This document shows, one piece after another, positions 42,334 through 51,926 of a DNA stretch of 64,000 bases (its first letter is position 1; each line of letters starts with the position of its first letter). The notes under the pieces are model-generated. The model saw nothing but the letters and a program-made list of their open reading frames with translations. It had not been told where the DNA came from and did no database searches. The DNA is from SCTG01 sp964384595 (GTDB taxonomy: Bacteria; Nitrospirota; Nitrospiria; Nitrospirales; NS-4), in the NCBI GenBank assembly GCA_964384595.1, contig CAYLLY010000005.1, positions 1-64,000 on the forward strand. Direction: 5' to 3'. A program made the translations under genes and the position numbers.

Positions 42334-43968
42334 TTAGTACATCCCTTCCATGCCGCCGCCGTGTGAATGGCCCATCGCCGGCGCTTTCTTCTCTTCGGGA
42401 ATCTCGGTCACCATGACCTCGGTCGTGAGCATCAGCCCCGCCACGCTGGCCGCGTTCTGAAGCGCATACCGGGTTACCTTGGTCGGATCGATGATCCCCG
42501 CCTCGAGCATGTCCACGTATTTCTCCGAGGCAGCGTCGAACCCGGCCGTTTCTTTTTCCTTCTTGACGTGCTCCACAACCACGGAGCCTTCCATGCCGGC
42601 GTTGCCGGCGATCTGCCGGATCGGCTCCTCCAGCGCGCGCTTCACGATATTGACGCCCACCTGCTGGTCATGCTCCAGCTTGACCTTTTCCAGCGCCGAG
42701 ACGCACCGGAGCAGCGCCACACCGCCGCCCGGCACGACGCCCTCTTCAACCGCGGCCTTGGTGGCATGCAAGGCGTCCTCGACTCGCGCCTTCTTCTCCT
42801 TCATCTCGGTCTCCGTGGAGGCCCCGACGTTGATCACCGCCACGCCGCCGACGATCTTCGCCAGCCGCTCCTGGAGCTTCTCGCGGTCGTAATCGGACGT
42901 GGTCTCCTCGACCTGCGCGCGGATCTGCTTGGTCCGCGCATCGATCTTCTTCTTGTCGCCGTGCCCTTCGACGATGGTCGTGTTGTCCTTGTCGATCGTC
43001 ACGCGCTTGGCCCGGCCCAGATCGGTGAGCTTGACGTTCTCGAGTTTCAACCCGAGGTCCTCGGAGATCACCTGCCCGCCGGTCAGGATCGCGATGTCCT
43101 CCAGCATGGCCTTGCGGCGGTCGCCGAAGCCCGGCGCCTTGACGGCGGCCACGTTCAGCGTCCCCCGCAGCTTGTTGACGACCAACGTCGCCAGCGCCTC
43201 GCCCTCCACGTCCTCGGCGACGATCACCAGCGGCTTGCCCATCTTGGCCACCTGCTCGAGGATGGGCAGCAGGTCCTTCATGCTGCTGACTTTCTTTTCA
43301 TTGATCAGGATGAACACGTCTTCGAGGGAGGCTTCCATCCGCTCGGCGTCCGTGATGAAGTAGGGAGAGATGTACCCGCGGTCGAACTGCATGCCTTCCA
43401 CCACATCGAGGGAGGTCGTCATGGACTTGGCTTCCTCGACGGTGATGACGCCGTCCTTGCCGACCTTGTCCATGGCCTCGGCGATGAGGTCGCCGATGGT
43501 GGAATCATTGTTGGCGGAGATGGTCCCGATCTGGGAGATCTCCTTCTTGGTCTTGCAGGGCTTGCTGAGCTTCTTCAGCTCCTCCGCCACGACTTCGACC
43601 GCCTTGTCGATGCCGCGCTTGATGTCCATCGGGTTCGCGCCGGCCGTGATATTCTTGACGCCCTCGCGGTAGATCGCCTGCGCCAGCACGGTCGCCGTCG
43701 TGGTCCCGTCGCCCGCCACGTCGCTGGTCTTGGACGCGACTTCCCGGACCAACTGGGCGCCCATGTTCTCGTAGGGGTCCTTGAGCTCGATCTCCTTGGC
43801 CACCGTCACGCCGTCCTTCGTGATCAGCGGCGCGCCGAACTTCTTGTCGAGGATGGCGTTCCGCCCCTTGGGACCCAGGGTCGCCTTCACGGCATCCGCC
43901 AACTGGTTCACGCCTCTCAGAATCGCGGCCCTTGCATTCTCGCTATACTGAATCTGCTTCGCAGCCAT
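42334..43968 (-). CDS. groL: Chaperonin GroEL
   Basis: 544 residues, full length. Cytosolic ATP-driven folding chamber. MAAKQIQYSENARAAILRGVNQLADAVKATLGPKGRNAILDK at the N-terminus, GDGTTTATVLA ATP-site motif near 86-96, and a Gly-Met-rich C-terminal tail (HSHGGGMEGMY). Follows groS. Confidence 0.98.
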   Translation of the reverse strand: MAAKQIQYSENARAAILRGVNQLADAVKATLGPKGRNAILDKKFGAPLITKDGVTVAKEIELKDPYENMGAQLVREVASKTSDVAGDGTTTATVLAQAIYREGVKNITAGANPMDIKRGIDKAVEVVAEELKKLSKPCKTKKEISQIGTISANNDSTIGDLIAEAMDKVGKDGVITVEEAKSMTTSLDVVEGMQFDRGYISPYFITDAERMEASLEDVFILINEKKVSSMKDLLPILEQVAKMGKPLVIVAEDVEGEALATLVVNKLRGTLNVAAVKAPGFGDRRKAMLEDIAILTGGQVISEDLGLKLENVKLTDLGRAKRVTIDKDNTTIVEGHGDKKKIDARTKQIRAQVEETTSDYDREKLQERLAKIVGGVAVINVGASTETEMKEKKARVEDALHATKAAVEEGVVPGGGVALLRCVSALEKVKLEHDQQVGVNIVKRALEEPIRQIAGNAGMEGSVVVEHVKKEKETAGFDAASEKYVDMLEAGIIDPTKVTRYALQNAASVAGLMLTTEVMVTEIPEEKKAPAMGHSHGGGMEGMY

Positions 43969-44018
43969 TTCCGTCCTCCTTCATTCCTTGAATCGTCAAT
44001 CCCCGTCTGCGGGGCTGA

Positions 44019-44321
44019 TTAGTTGTCGAAAATGCCCAGGATGTCCTCTTCCTTGATGATGAGGTAATCCGTGCCGTCCACGTTGATCTTGCTGCCGGAG
44101 TACTTGTCGAACAGGATGAGGTCCCCTTCCTTCACGGACTTCACGTCGGCGCCGATGCGCTCGATTTTTCCCCGCTGGGGCTTCTCTTTCGCGGCATCCG
44201 GGATGTAGATCCCGCCGGCCGTGCGTTCCAATTCCTCGGTGTAGCTGACGAAGCACCGATCTTTGAGGGGCTTGAACCCCGCGGCTACTTTGTTCTCTTT
44301 CTCCTTGGTTCCCGCTGTCAT
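44019..44321 (-). CDS. groS: Co-chaperonin GroES
   Basis: 100 residues from the ATG at 44321, which lies 9 nt after GGAGG; the upstream GTG at 44330 touches that site and is unlikely. The mobile loop is ERTAGGIYIPDAAKEKPQRGKI. The N-terminus is about 10 residues longer than usual. No CIRCE operator was found upstream; the half-site-like TAGCACTC overlapping the start has no partner. Confidence 0.96.
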   Translation of the reverse strand: MTAGTKEKENKVAAGFKPLKDRCFVSYTEELERTAGGIYIPDAAKEKPQRGKIERIGADVKSVKEGDLILFDKYSGSKINVDGTDYLIIKEEDILGIFDN

Positions 44322-44387
44322 AGCACTCACCCTCCTTTTTTACGTTGAATCTGAGACCTGGATTGATCTGCAAGAAGTACAGCGGCC

Positions 44388-44415
44388 TTTATAAAGCCGG
44401 TTTCGGCGCAATCAA
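44388..44415 (-). promoter_or_regulatory. Promoter of groS-groL
   Basis: Minus strand: TTGATT (44410-44415), 16-bp spacer, TATAAA (44388-44393), with a leader of about 60 nt. It looks like a vegetative promoter; no CIRCE inverted repeat is visible. Confidence 0.6.
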
Positions 44416-44444
44416 CCCCTCCAGGCACGTCCAGGGGTATTTTT

Positions 44445-45842
44445 TTACATCGCCCGTTCCACACGGTCATCCCGCTTCAGGGGACGCAAGTCCTTGAAAA
44501 TCATCCAGGATTTCAGCAATTCCACCGCCTTCTGCAACTGCGGATCGTCGTCGTCCTTCTCTTTGGCCTCCTTGTCTTTCCCGGCCTCCTTATCCTTTTT
44601 CCCGTCCTTCGATTCCGGCTTGGGGGCCGGCTGGCTCTCCGGCGTCCCCTCCGGGTGGGGCGGCGTCCCTTCGCGCCCGGGCTCCCTGAGCGTTTTGTCC
44701 AGGTCCCGCTCCCGGATCGGCGGCGTCGCGGACGGCTTGCCTTTGACCAGAATATCAGGCGCGATCCCGACGCCGTGGATGCTGCGTCCCTTCGGCGTGT
44801 AATACTTGGCCGTCGTCAAGCGCAGGCCCGAGCCGTCTCCGAGCGGCAGAATGGTCTGCACCGAGCCTTTCCCGAAGGTCTGCACGCCGACGACGACCGC
44901 GCGCCCCCAGTCCTGGAGCGCCCCGGCCACGATTTCGGAGGCGCTGGCGCTCCCTTCGTTCACCAGCACGATGACCGGATAGTCCTCCGGCGGCTCCTTG
45001 ACGTGGGAGATGTAGTCGTCCTTCCGGCCCTCGCGGGTCTTGATGTATACGATCAGGCGATTCAAGCCGACGAATTGCTCCGACACCTCCACCGCGGAGT
45101 TCAGCAGCCCGCCCGGGTTGTTCCGGAGGTCCAGGATCAGTGACTGCATCTTCTGCTCGCGCAGCTTGCGGACCGCGTTCGCCACGTCCTTCGCGGACTG
45201 GTCCTGGAACTGGGTCAGCCGGACGTAGCCGATGTTGCCGTCGAGCATCTTGAAGCGGACGCTCTCGATCTTGATGACCTCCCGCACCAGGCCGAACACG
45301 AGCGGCTCCACGACCCCTTCACGCTGGATCGTGAGCGTCACCTTCGTCCCCTTCGGTCCCCGCATCTTCTGCACGGCATCGATGAGGGTCATGTCCTTGG
45401 TCGACTCGTCGTTGACTTTGATGATGAAGTCCCCCGCCCTGACGCCGGCGCGCTCAGCCGGGGTCCCGTCGATCGGGGCGATCACCGTCAGGCGGTTCTC
45501 TTTTATCCCGATTTGAATGCCCACGCCGCCGAATTCGCCCTTGGTCTCGACCTGCACTTCCTTGTAAACATCGGGCGGCATGAACGCGGAATGCGGGTCC
45601 AGGGTCGAGAGCATCCCCCGGATCGCGCCGTATACCAGGTCCTTGCTCTTCACCTCCTCGACGTAATGCTTCTGCACGTGCGCGAGCACCTCGGTGAAGG
45701 TTTTCAACTCTTCATACGTTTCGGTCGCCAGTACGGTCCGGTCCCAGCCCTTGCCGAGGAACACCCCCAGGGCCAGGGTCCCCAGAAACACCACCACCCA
45801 TCCCACTTTCGTCTTCAACCCCTGCTTTGTGCCTTCCATCAC
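44445..45842 (-). CDS. ctpA: C-terminal processing peptidase (S41)
   Basis: 465 residues. An N-terminal membrane anchor (about 12-30), a PDZ domain (about 95-180) and the S41 protease core with Ser in NEGSASASEIVAGAL (near 300) and Lys in TFGKGSVQT (near 325). The last 90 residues are a Lys/Glu/Pro-rich linker and a short helical end. It cuts the C-termini of periplasmic proteins. Downstream of envC, with which it may control cell-wall hydrolases. Confidence 0.93.
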   Translation of the reverse strand: MMEGTKQGLKTKVGWVVVFLGTLALGVFLGKGWDRTVLATETYEELKTFTEVLAHVQKHYVEEVKSKDLVYGAIRGMLSTLDPHSAFMPPDVYKEVQVETKGEFGGVGIQIGIKENRLTVIAPIDGTPAERAGVRAGDFIIKVNDESTKDMTLIDAVQKMRGPKGTKVTLTIQREGVVEPLVFGLVREVIKIESVRFKMLDGNIGYVRLTQFQDQSAKDVANAVRKLREQKMQSLILDLRNNPGGLLNSAVEVSEQFVGLNRLIVYIKTREGRKDDYISHVKEPPEDYPVIVLVNEGSASASEIVAGALQDWGRAVVVGVQTFGKGSVQTILPLGDGSGLRLTTAKYYTPKGRSIHGVGIAPDILVKGKPSATPPIRERDLDKTLREPGREGTPPHPEGTPESQPAPKPESKDGKKDKEAGKDKEAKEKDDDDPQLQKAVELLKSWMIFKDLRPLKRDDRVERAM

Positions 45843-45873
45843 CGTGCTCCTTTTTCCTCGGACATAGTGCGGG

Positions 45874-47061
45874 TTATCGCCGCCGCGCCAGCCAGGCCAG
45901 CGGATCCAACGCTTCGCCGCCTTGACGCAGCTCGAAATACAACGTGCTCTCCCCGGTCAGCCCGGTATCGCCGATCTCCCCGATCGGTTGGCGGCCCCGG
46001 ACGCTGTCCCCGACATTGACCAGCAGCTTGGACGCGTGAGCGTACAAGGAAAAAAACCCCTCGCCGTGATCCACGATGGCCAGCAGCCCGTACCCCCGCA
46101 TCCAGTCGGCGAACGCCACGACGCCGTCGGAGACCGACCGGATGACGGTGCCCTGGCCGGCGCGGATCTCGATCCCCTTGCGCTGAATGTACGTCTCGAA
46201 CTTCGGGTGCTTCTGGCGGCCGAAGAGGGCCACCACGTCCCCCTCGGTGGGCCAGCCGAGCCGGCCCTTGAGCCGGGCCAGCCCCTCGCCGGCCGGCGCC
46301 GTGCGCGCCGAGGCCGCCGCTTTGCGGCGCGCCTCGAAGTCGCGGAGCAGGCCCTCGATGCGCTGGGCGGACTTCTCCAGTTCCTCAACCGCCTTGACGT
46401 ACATGACCTTCTCGCTCCGCACGCGCGCCAGCAGCCGGTCTTTCTTGGCCCGCTCGTCCTTGACGGCCGCCAGCTTGGCGGCGATCTCCTGCTGATACCC
46501 CTGCAGCTCGCCCCGGACCCGCAGCAGGCGCGACTCGGTCGATTCGAGCCGGGCCTGATCCATGCGATGGCCCTCCAACAGTTGGAACTCGCGCCGCGAG
46601 AGCCACCGCAGCGACGCCAGCCGGGCCTGCAGATCATTATAGTCGCTGGAGGCCAGCAGGAGCTTCAACTGCCCGTTCGGCCCCTCCTTGTACATCACCC
46701 GTAAGCGGCTGCGGATGGACCCCTCGCGCTGGGCGATCCGTTCCCGGAGCCGATGGAGCGAGGTGTTCGTCTCGGCGATCTCGCGGTCCTTTTCCCGCAG
46801 CCTCCCGTTCACCTGCGCGAGATCCTCTCGGCGGAGCTTGATCCGGTGGTCCGCCTCCTCGAGCTGTTGCAACACCGACGCTTCCTTGCGCTGGGCCTCA
46901 TCCGACTTCTGCCTTTTCGCCTTGATCTCATCTTTCAGCTTATCGAGCGTCTGGCGCTCTTTCCTGATCTTATCGGACAGCGGTTCGCCGCGCTCCGGCG
47001 CGGCCAGCGCGGACGCGCCCGCCATGAGGGCCGCAACCACCGCCGCCGCCACAATCCGCAT
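45874..47061 (-). CDS. envC: Murein hydrolase activator EnvC-like (M23/LytM)
   Basis: 395 residues from the ATG at 47061, one base into the ftsX stop. Signal peptide about 1-21, a long coiled-coil (about 30-260), then a LytM domain (290-385) with GWPTEGDVVALFG, IRAGQGTVIRSVSDGVVAFADW, VDHGEGFFSLYAHAS and LYFELRQGG. The HxxxD zinc motif is replaced (KGIEIRAG), so it should be a non-catalytic activator of amidases, as EnvC is. The ftsE-ftsX-envC order supports this. Confidence 0.92.
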   Translation of the reverse strand: MRIVAAAVVAALMAGASALAAPERGEPLSDKIRKERQTLDKLKDEIKAKRQKSDEAQRKEASVLQQLEEADHRIKLRREDLAQVNGRLREKDREIAETNTSLHRLRERIAQREGSIRSRLRVMYKEGPNGQLKLLLASSDYNDLQARLASLRWLSRREFQLLEGHRMDQARLESTESRLLRVRGELQGYQQEIAAKLAAVKDERAKKDRLLARVRSEKVMYVKAVEELEKSAQRIEGLLRDFEARRKAAASARTAPAGEGLARLKGRLGWPTEGDVVALFGRQKHPKFETYIQRKGIEIRAGQGTVIRSVSDGVVAFADWMRGYGLLAIVDHGEGFFSLYAHASKLLVNVGDSVRGRQPIGEIGDTGLTGESTLYFELRQGGEALDPLAWLARRR

Positions 47062-47972
47062 CAACTCCTCGCATCGCGAAACTGGATCAACGACACCAGG
47101 CTCCCCAGGCACCCCAGCATGATCCCGAGCAGCAGGAACGCGACGGTCACGCGATCCGGAAGAAACGCCAGACCGCGTCCCACCCCCCAAAAGGTGCCCT
47201 GCACAGCCAGCTTGCTTTCCGCCAGCCCGAACAACGTGCGCAGGAGAAACAGCGCGCACAGGGCGCCCGTCCCGCCCAGCAACGCCCCTTCGAGCACGAA
47301 CGGCGTCTTGATGAACCCCGTCGTCGCCCCGATCAGCTTGAGGATCTCGATCTCCTCGCGGCGCGCGTACAGCGTCAGCTTGATCGTGTTGGCCAGGATC
47401 GTGACCATGGACGCGGCCAGCACGACGCCGATGCCCACGCCCAGCAGCCTCAGGTACCGGACCGCGACGGCCAGGTTCTCGATCCAGTCCTGGCTGTAGA
47501 GCACCTCGTCCGCCTCGGCGAGAGCCTTGAGCTTCCTGACCAGCGCGCCGACCTGCTCCGAGGACCGATAGGCGGGGCCGACTTGGACGACCAGCGAGGC
47601 CGGGAACGGATTGTCGCCGAGCCCGCTGAGCAGGCGCTCTTCCGAGGGAAACTGCGCCCGGAACGTCGCCAGGGCCTGCTCGCGGGACACGAACTCGACC
47701 GCCGCCACGGCCGGATCCCGGCTCAACTCCTCCCGCAACTGCGCGATCTCCTTCGGCGCCGTCGCGTCCCGGAGATAGACGATGACCTTGATCTCGTCCT
47801 TCAACGACCCGAGCGCCTCCTGGGCGTTCAGGTACAGGAGCAGAAACACGCCCATCCCCAGCATGGTGAACGTCGTCGTGGCCAGCGCGATGACCGCGGT
47901 GGTGCGGTTGGCCTTGATGTTGTCGGCGGCTTCGCCGAGAAGATAGCGAAACCGGGTCAGGCCTCGAGACAT
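47061..47972 (-). CDS. ftsX: Cell division protein FtsX
   Basis: 303 residues from the ATG at 47972. Four membrane segments (about 25-48, 170-195, 222-245, 265-288) with the periplasmic loop (60-160) that contacts EnvC. Works with FtsE to control septal amidases. Overlaps ftsE by 16 bp. Confidence 0.94.
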   Translation of the reverse strand: MSRGLTRFRYLLGEAADNIKANRTTAVIALATTTFTMLGMGVFLLLYLNAQEALGSLKDEIKVIVYLRDATAPKEIAQLREELSRDPAVAAVEFVSREQALATFRAQFPSEERLLSGLGDNPFPASLVVQVGPAYRSSEQVGALVRKLKALAEADEVLYSQDWIENLAVAVRYLRLLGVGIGVVLAASMVTILANTIKLTLYARREEIEILKLIGATTGFIKTPFVLEGALLGGTGALCALFLLRTLFGLAESKLAVQGTFWGVGRGLAFLPDRVTVAFLLLGIMLGCLGSLVSLIQFRDARS

Positions 47973-48625
47973 CCGTCCTCCACCACGCGTCCCTGGTCCA
48001 GCCGCACGACCCGGCGACGCACGCGGCGCAGCAGGTCGCGGTTGTGCGTCGCCAGGAGCACAGTCGTGCCGCGCGCGTTGACCGTCTTCATCAGTTCCAG
48101 GATCTCGCCGGACAACTCCGCATCCAGGTTGCCGGTCGGCTCGTCCGCCAGGAGAATCTGCGGATCGTTCACGACGGCGCGCGCCAGGCACACCCGCTGC
48201 TGCTCCCCCGCCGACAGCGTCAACGGCAGCGCGTGCACTTTGTGTCCCAGCCCGACGGCCCCCAGGGTCTCGGTGGTCTTCACGCGCAGCACGCCCTCCG
48301 GCACCCCGCTGACCTTCAACGCCAGCGCCACGTTCTCGAACACCGTCTTCTTCGGGAGCAGCCGGAAATCCTGGAAGACGAATCCCATCGCCCGGCGCAG
48401 AAGGGGCACGGCGGATTTCTTGAGATGCAGCACGTTCCGGTTGTTCACCAGGATCTGCCCTTCATCGGGGGCATCGGCGCAGAAGATCAGCCGCAGCAGG
48501 GTCGTCTTGCCGGCCCCGCTGGAGCCGGTGAGAAAGACAAACTCCCCCTTCTCGATCTTGAGGCTGACGTCGTGGAGGGCCGGCCGGCCGTTATAGGACT
48601 TGGAGACATGAAAAAACTCGATCAT
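47957..48625 (-). CDS. ftsE: Cell division ATP-binding protein FtsE
   Basis: 222 residues. Walker A GSSGAGKTT at about 34-42, signature LSAGEQQR and Walker B ILLADEPTGNLD, the FtsE form of the ABC ATPase. It powers FtsX. Confidence 0.96.
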   Translation of the reverse strand: MIEFFHVSKSYNGRPALHDVSLKIEKGEFVFLTGSSGAGKTTLLRLIFCADAPDEGQILVNNRNVLHLKKSAVPLLRRAMGFVFQDFRLLPKKTVFENVALALKVSGVPEGVLRVKTTETLGAVGLGHKVHALPLTLSAGEQQRVCLARAVVNDPQILLADEPTGNLDAELSGEILELMKTVNARGTTVLLATHNRDLLRRVRRRVVRLDQGRVVEDGCLEA

Positions 48626-49005
48626 GCGGTGGAACGGTTTGCCGGCGCATCAAACGCGCCGGGCAGCAGCTCAATCCGTCGGGTCCCGGGATCCGCGCCC
48701 CAGATCAGCACCACGTCGAACCGGCAGGGCCGCCCTCCGAGCCGCCGGCTCACCACATACTGCTGGGCCAGCCGGGCGATCCGGGCCTGCTTGGCGGGCG
48801 TGATGGCCGCGGCAGGCCCGCCGAACCGGTCGTTGCGCCGCGCCTTCACTTCGACGAACACCAGGATGCCCCGCTCCTCCGCAACCAGGTCGATCTCCCC
48901 CAACCGCGTGCGATAATTCCGCTCCAGGATCCGGTACCCGCGCGCTTCCAGAAATTCGGCGGCCGCGCGCTCGCCCTCCACACCGATCACGGTGCGGACG
49001 CTCAT
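48622..49005 (-). CDS. yraN: YraN-family nuclease-fold protein (UPF0102)
   Basis: 127 residues from the ATG at 49005, overlapping rnhB (ATGA). Restriction-endonuclease-like core: GERAAAEFLEARGYRILERNYR, GEIDLVAEERGILVFVEVKAR (the D-ExK residues). Role unknown; rnhB-yraN is a common pair. Confidence 0.93.
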   Translation of the reverse strand: MSVRTVIGVEGERAAAEFLEARGYRILERNYRTRLGEIDLVAEERGILVFVEVKARRNDRFGGPAAAITPAKQARIARLAQQYVVSRRLGGRPCRFDVVLIWGADPGTRRIELLPGAFDAPANRSTA

Positions 49006-49619
49006 CGGCCGGCGACCTCCCGGACCGGCGCGAAACTGCGCCGGTGCAATTCGCACGGCCCGTACCGCTGCAACTGCCGCAAGTGCTCGGCGGTCCCGTA
49101 CCCTTTGTGCGCGAGAAACCCGTACTGCGGGTAGCGGACGTGCGCCCGGGCCATCAGCCGGTCGCGGAGGACCTTCGCGACGATCGAGGCGGCGGCGATC
49201 GACCGGCACAACCGATCGCCCTTGATGACCGCCCGCTGCTCGGCCGCCACCCCCGGCAGAACGATCGCATCGAGGAGGAGATAATCGGGAGCCGGGGCCA
49301 GGTGACGGACCGCCCGGACCATCGCCAGACGGGTGGCCTCGAGAATATTCAGTTCGTCGATCACGTCGGCGTCCACGACCCCCACGCCGATATCCACGGC
49401 CGCCGTCAGGAGCTGCGCGTACAGGCGCTCGCGCTGCCGCTCGCTCAGGAGCTTCGAGTCCCGAAGCCCTTCCAGGCGGCCCCGGCGCGGCAGGACGACC
49501 GCCGCCGCGACGACGGGACCCGCCAAGGGGCCGCGCCCCGCCTCATCCACGCCGGCCACGCGCCGGAACCCCCGCACCCACGCTTCGCATTCGAACGCAT
49601 CATCGGGGTCCAACGACAC
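49002..49619 (-). CDS. rnhB: Ribonuclease HII
   Basis: 205 residues, GTG start. It removes ribonucleotides from DNA. Catalytic residues in AGVDEAGRGPLAGP (Asp-Glu), DSKLLS, LLLDAI (Asp) and SIIAKV-like AASIVAKVLRD (near 140). Confidence 0.96.
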   Translation of the reverse strand: MSLDPDDAFECEAWVRGFRRVAGVDEAGRGPLAGPVVAAAVVLPRRGRLEGLRDSKLLSERQRERLYAQLLTAAVDIGVGVVDADVIDELNILEATRLAMVRAVRHLAPAPDYLLLDAIVLPGVAAEQRAVIKGDRLCRSIAAASIVAKVLRDRLMARAHVRYPQYGFLAHKGYGTAEHLRQLQRYGPCELHRRSFAPVREVAGR

Positions 49620-49636
49620 GCGGTCCCCGCCCGCTC

Positions 49637-50041
49637 TCAGGCCCCGGCCTTCACGGGTTCCGGCTCCGCGGCGTCCGGCTTGGGCTTGCTTTCCACCAGA
49701 TACTCCCGCTCCGCCACCCGGGCCATCTTGCCTTTCTTCGATCGGAGGTAGAACAGCTTGGCCCGGCGGACCCGCCCCCGGCGCACCACATCGACCCGCT
49801 CGACGACCGGCGAATGGATCGGGAAAATCCGCTCGACGCCCACGCCGTACGACACTTTCCGGACCGTGAACGTCTCGGCGCTGCTCCCGCCCTTGCGGCT
49901 GATGACCGCGCCTTCGAACACCTGCACGCGTTCCTTCTCGCCCTCCACGACCTTCACATGGACCCGGACGGTATCGCCGATCTCGAAGGCCGGCACGCGT
50001 TTCTTGACCATCGCCGCATTCAACCGCTGGAGCCGATTCAT
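49637..50041 (-). CDS. rplS: 50S ribosomal protein L19
   Basis: 134 residues from the ATG at 50041. PAFEIGDTVRVHVKVVEGEKERVQVFEGAVI and YGVGVERIFPIHSP are diagnostic. It has a charged C-terminal extension of about 20 residues (ESKPKPDAAEPEPVKAGA). Confidence 0.97.
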   Translation of the reverse strand: MNRLQRLNAAMVKKRVPAFEIGDTVRVHVKVVEGEKERVQVFEGAVISRKGGSSAETFTVRKVSYGVGVERIFPIHSPVVERVDVVRRGRVRRAKLFYLRSKKGKMARVAEREYLVESKPKPDAAEPEPVKAGA

Positions 50042-50073
50042 GACAGTCTCTCCTCTCTCTTCCTGCTCGCCCG

Positions 50074-50814
50074 TCAGACGCTGCCTTCGCGCGAGAATTC
50101 GTTCAACACTTGCCGGTCTTCCGGCGTCAACTCCGCCCGCTCCAACAAATCGGGCCGCTTGCGATAGGTATTCCACAGGGACTGCGCCCGGCGCCACGCC
50201 CGGATGGCCTGGTGGTCGCCGGAGCGAAGAATCTCCGGCACCTCCAACCCTCTGAAGACCGGCGGGCGGGTGTAATGGGGATAATCCAGCAGCGACCCCG
50301 CGAAGGACTCCTCCTGAGCGGACTGCCGGTCCCCCAGCACGCCCGGCACCAGGCGGGCCGCCGCGTCCACCACGATCAAGGCCGCCAGCTCGCCTCCGGT
50401 CAGAATGTAATCGCCGACGGACAACTCCTCCGGCGCCAGGCCCTGCCGGACCCGCTCGTCGATGCCTTCATAATGCCCGCACACAACCACCACGCGCCGC
50501 GTTTCCGCGGCGAATTCCTCCGCCACGGCCTGGGTGAACAGCCGGCCCTGCGGCGACATCATCACCAGACGGAGGTCGCCATGCCGGGCGCGCAGATCGT
50601 CCACGGCGCGAAAGACCGGCTCGGGCTTGAGCACCATCCCCGCGCCGCCGCCGTACGGATAATCATCCGCGACCTTGTGCCGCCCTTCCGCGTACTCACG
50701 CAGGTTCACCGCGCGGACGTCCACGAGGCCGTTCTCCCGGGCCCGCCCCAGAATGCTGGCGCCGGCCACCGCCTCCACCATCTCGGGAAACAAGGTGAGA
50801 ATGTCACACTTCAT
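50074..50814 (-). CDS. trmD: tRNA (guanine-37 N1)-methyltransferase
   Basis: 246 residues starting MKCDILTLFPEM; an ATG five codons upstream is possible. SPOUT fold with the trefoil-knot motifs CGHYEGIDERV and SVGDYILTGGELAALVV-like SVGDYILTGGELAAL. Overlaps rimM by 11 bp. Confidence 0.96.
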   Translation of the reverse strand: MKCDILTLFPEMVEAVAGASILGRARENGLVDVRAVNLREYAEGRHKVADDYPYGGGAGMVLKPEPVFRAVDDLRARHGDLRLVMMSPQGRLFTQAVAEEFAAETRRVVVVCGHYEGIDERVRQGLAPEELSVGDYILTGGELAALIVVDAAARLVPGVLGDRQSAQEESFAGSLLDYPHYTRPPVFRGLEVPEILRSGDHQAIRAWRRAQSLWNTYRKRPDLLERAELTPEDRQVLNEFSREGSV

Positions 50815-51325
50815 CTTGGGGCTCTTCATCCAGCAGTCCCGGCATCCGGCGGATGGTCATCAGCCGTCCCGCCACGTCCACCGCGCGAACCACCTCCCTG
50901 GTCGCAGGGATCAAGTGCTCGCGCCCGTCCGGCCTCCGCACCACGAACACCTCATTCGCCCCCGTGGGAAAAATCTCCGCCAGCGTTCCCAGCGGCCGGC
51001 CCTCTTCCGTCCGGACCGCCATCCCCACGAGATCGTGCTGATAGTACTGGCCGTCCGGCAGCGGCGCCGCCCGGTCTTGTGCGATCTGCAGAAGGCTCCC
51101 GACCAGCGGGGCCGCATCCTCGGGCCGGTCGATGCCCTCAAACGACACGAGGTAATCGTTCGCCATCGGCCGAACGGCTCGGACGGCCAGTGGGCGCCTG
51201 GCGCCGCCCGGCTCCGTCACCGTGACCTGCGTGAGCGTCGCAAAGCGCTCCGGCACGTCGGAGAGCGACCGCACCCGCACGTCGCCGCGCAGCCCATGGG
51301 CGCGCACGACCCGGCCGATCGTCAC
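50804..51325 (-). CDS. rimM: 16S rRNA processing protein RimM
   Basis: 173 residues from the GTG at 51325, which has GGAGG 8 nt upstream; the frame is open 13 codons further, but those overlap khpA. LVTIGRVVRAHGLRGDVRVRSL is the N-terminal signature and the C-terminal PRC domain has PLGTLAEIFPTGANEVFVVR. Matures the 30S head. Confidence 0.93.
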   Translation of the reverse strand: MTIGRVVRAHGLRGDVRVRSLSDVPERFATLTQVTVTEPGGARRPLAVRAVRPMANDYLVSFEGIDRPEDAAPLVGSLLQIAQDRAAPLPDGQYYQHDLVGMAVRTEEGRPLGTLAEIFPTGANEVFVVRRPDGREHLIPATREVVRAVDVAGRLMTIRRMPGLLDEEPQDEV

Positions 51326-51339
51326 CAACTCGCCCTCCC

Positions 51340-51579
51340 CTATTCCAGAATTTCCAATACGCACCGCTTCCCCAATTTCGTCCCGGCCGCGTTCAGGATC
51401 GTCCGCATCGACCGCGCCGTCCGTCCCTGCTTGCCGATCACCTTGCCCAGGTCATCCTGGGCGACCCGTAGCTCGATGATCGTCGTCTTCTCCCCGTCCG
51501 TCTCCCGGACCGATACCTCGTCCGGTTTATCCACCAGGGCTTTCGCCATCAGTTCGATCAGCGCCTTGAGCTCGTCCAT
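51340..51579 (-). CDS. khpA: KH-domain RNA-binding protein
   Basis: 79 residues, a single KH domain with the loop DLGKVIGKQGRTARSMRTIL. Stand-alone KH proteins between rpsP and rimM are the KhpA family, which binds many RNAs. Confidence 0.93.
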   Translation of the reverse strand: MDELKALIELMAKALVDKPDEVSVRETDGEKTTIIELRVAQDDLGKVIGKQGRTARSMRTILNAAGTKLGKRCVLEILE

Positions 51580-51620
51580 CGCCGCACCTCCTGGTAGGGA
51601 TGCGGACGCCAGGATGGCAC

Positions 51621-51890
51621 CTACGACTTGGCGGGCGCCGCCTTCAGCTGCTTGAGCACGCCGGCCTTACGCAGCAGATGATGGACCGTCACCGACGGCT
51701 GGGCTCCCTTCTTGAGCCATTCCAGCACCCGCTCCTGCTTGACCGCAACGGCAGCCGGTGTCTTCAGAGGATCGTACGTGCCCAGGACTTCAATGTACCG
51801 CCCGTCTCTCGGCATCCTGGAATCCGCTGCCACAATCCGATAGAAGGGCCGCTTGTGCCGGCCCCCTCGCGTGAGTCTCAATCGCACCAC
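51621..51890 (-). CDS. rpsP: 30S ribosomal protein S16
   Basis: 89 residues from a GTG at 51890, supported by GAGG 7 nt upstream and by VRLRLTRGGRHKRPFYRIVAADSRMPRDGRYIE, the usual start of S16. A second GTG directly follows. Confidence 0.95.
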   Translation of the reverse strand: MVRLRLTRGGRHKRPFYRIVAADSRMPRDGRYIEVLGTYDPLKTPAAVAVKQERVLEWLKKGAQPSVTVHHLLRKAGVLKQLKAAPAKS

Positions 51891-51926
51891 GTGGTTACCT
51901 CTCCTCTCTGTAAGGGTTGCACACAC

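Noticed and set aside
44313..44335. TAGCACTC near the groS start as a CIRCE (HrcA) operator
   Set aside because: The second half-site GAGTGCTA at the proper spacing is absent; the match comes from the start-codon region.
48622..49209. A 195-residue version of YraN
   Set aside because: The extra N-terminus lies inside rnhB in another frame and is not like the family; the ATG at 49005 overlaps the rnhB stop in the usual ATGA manner.
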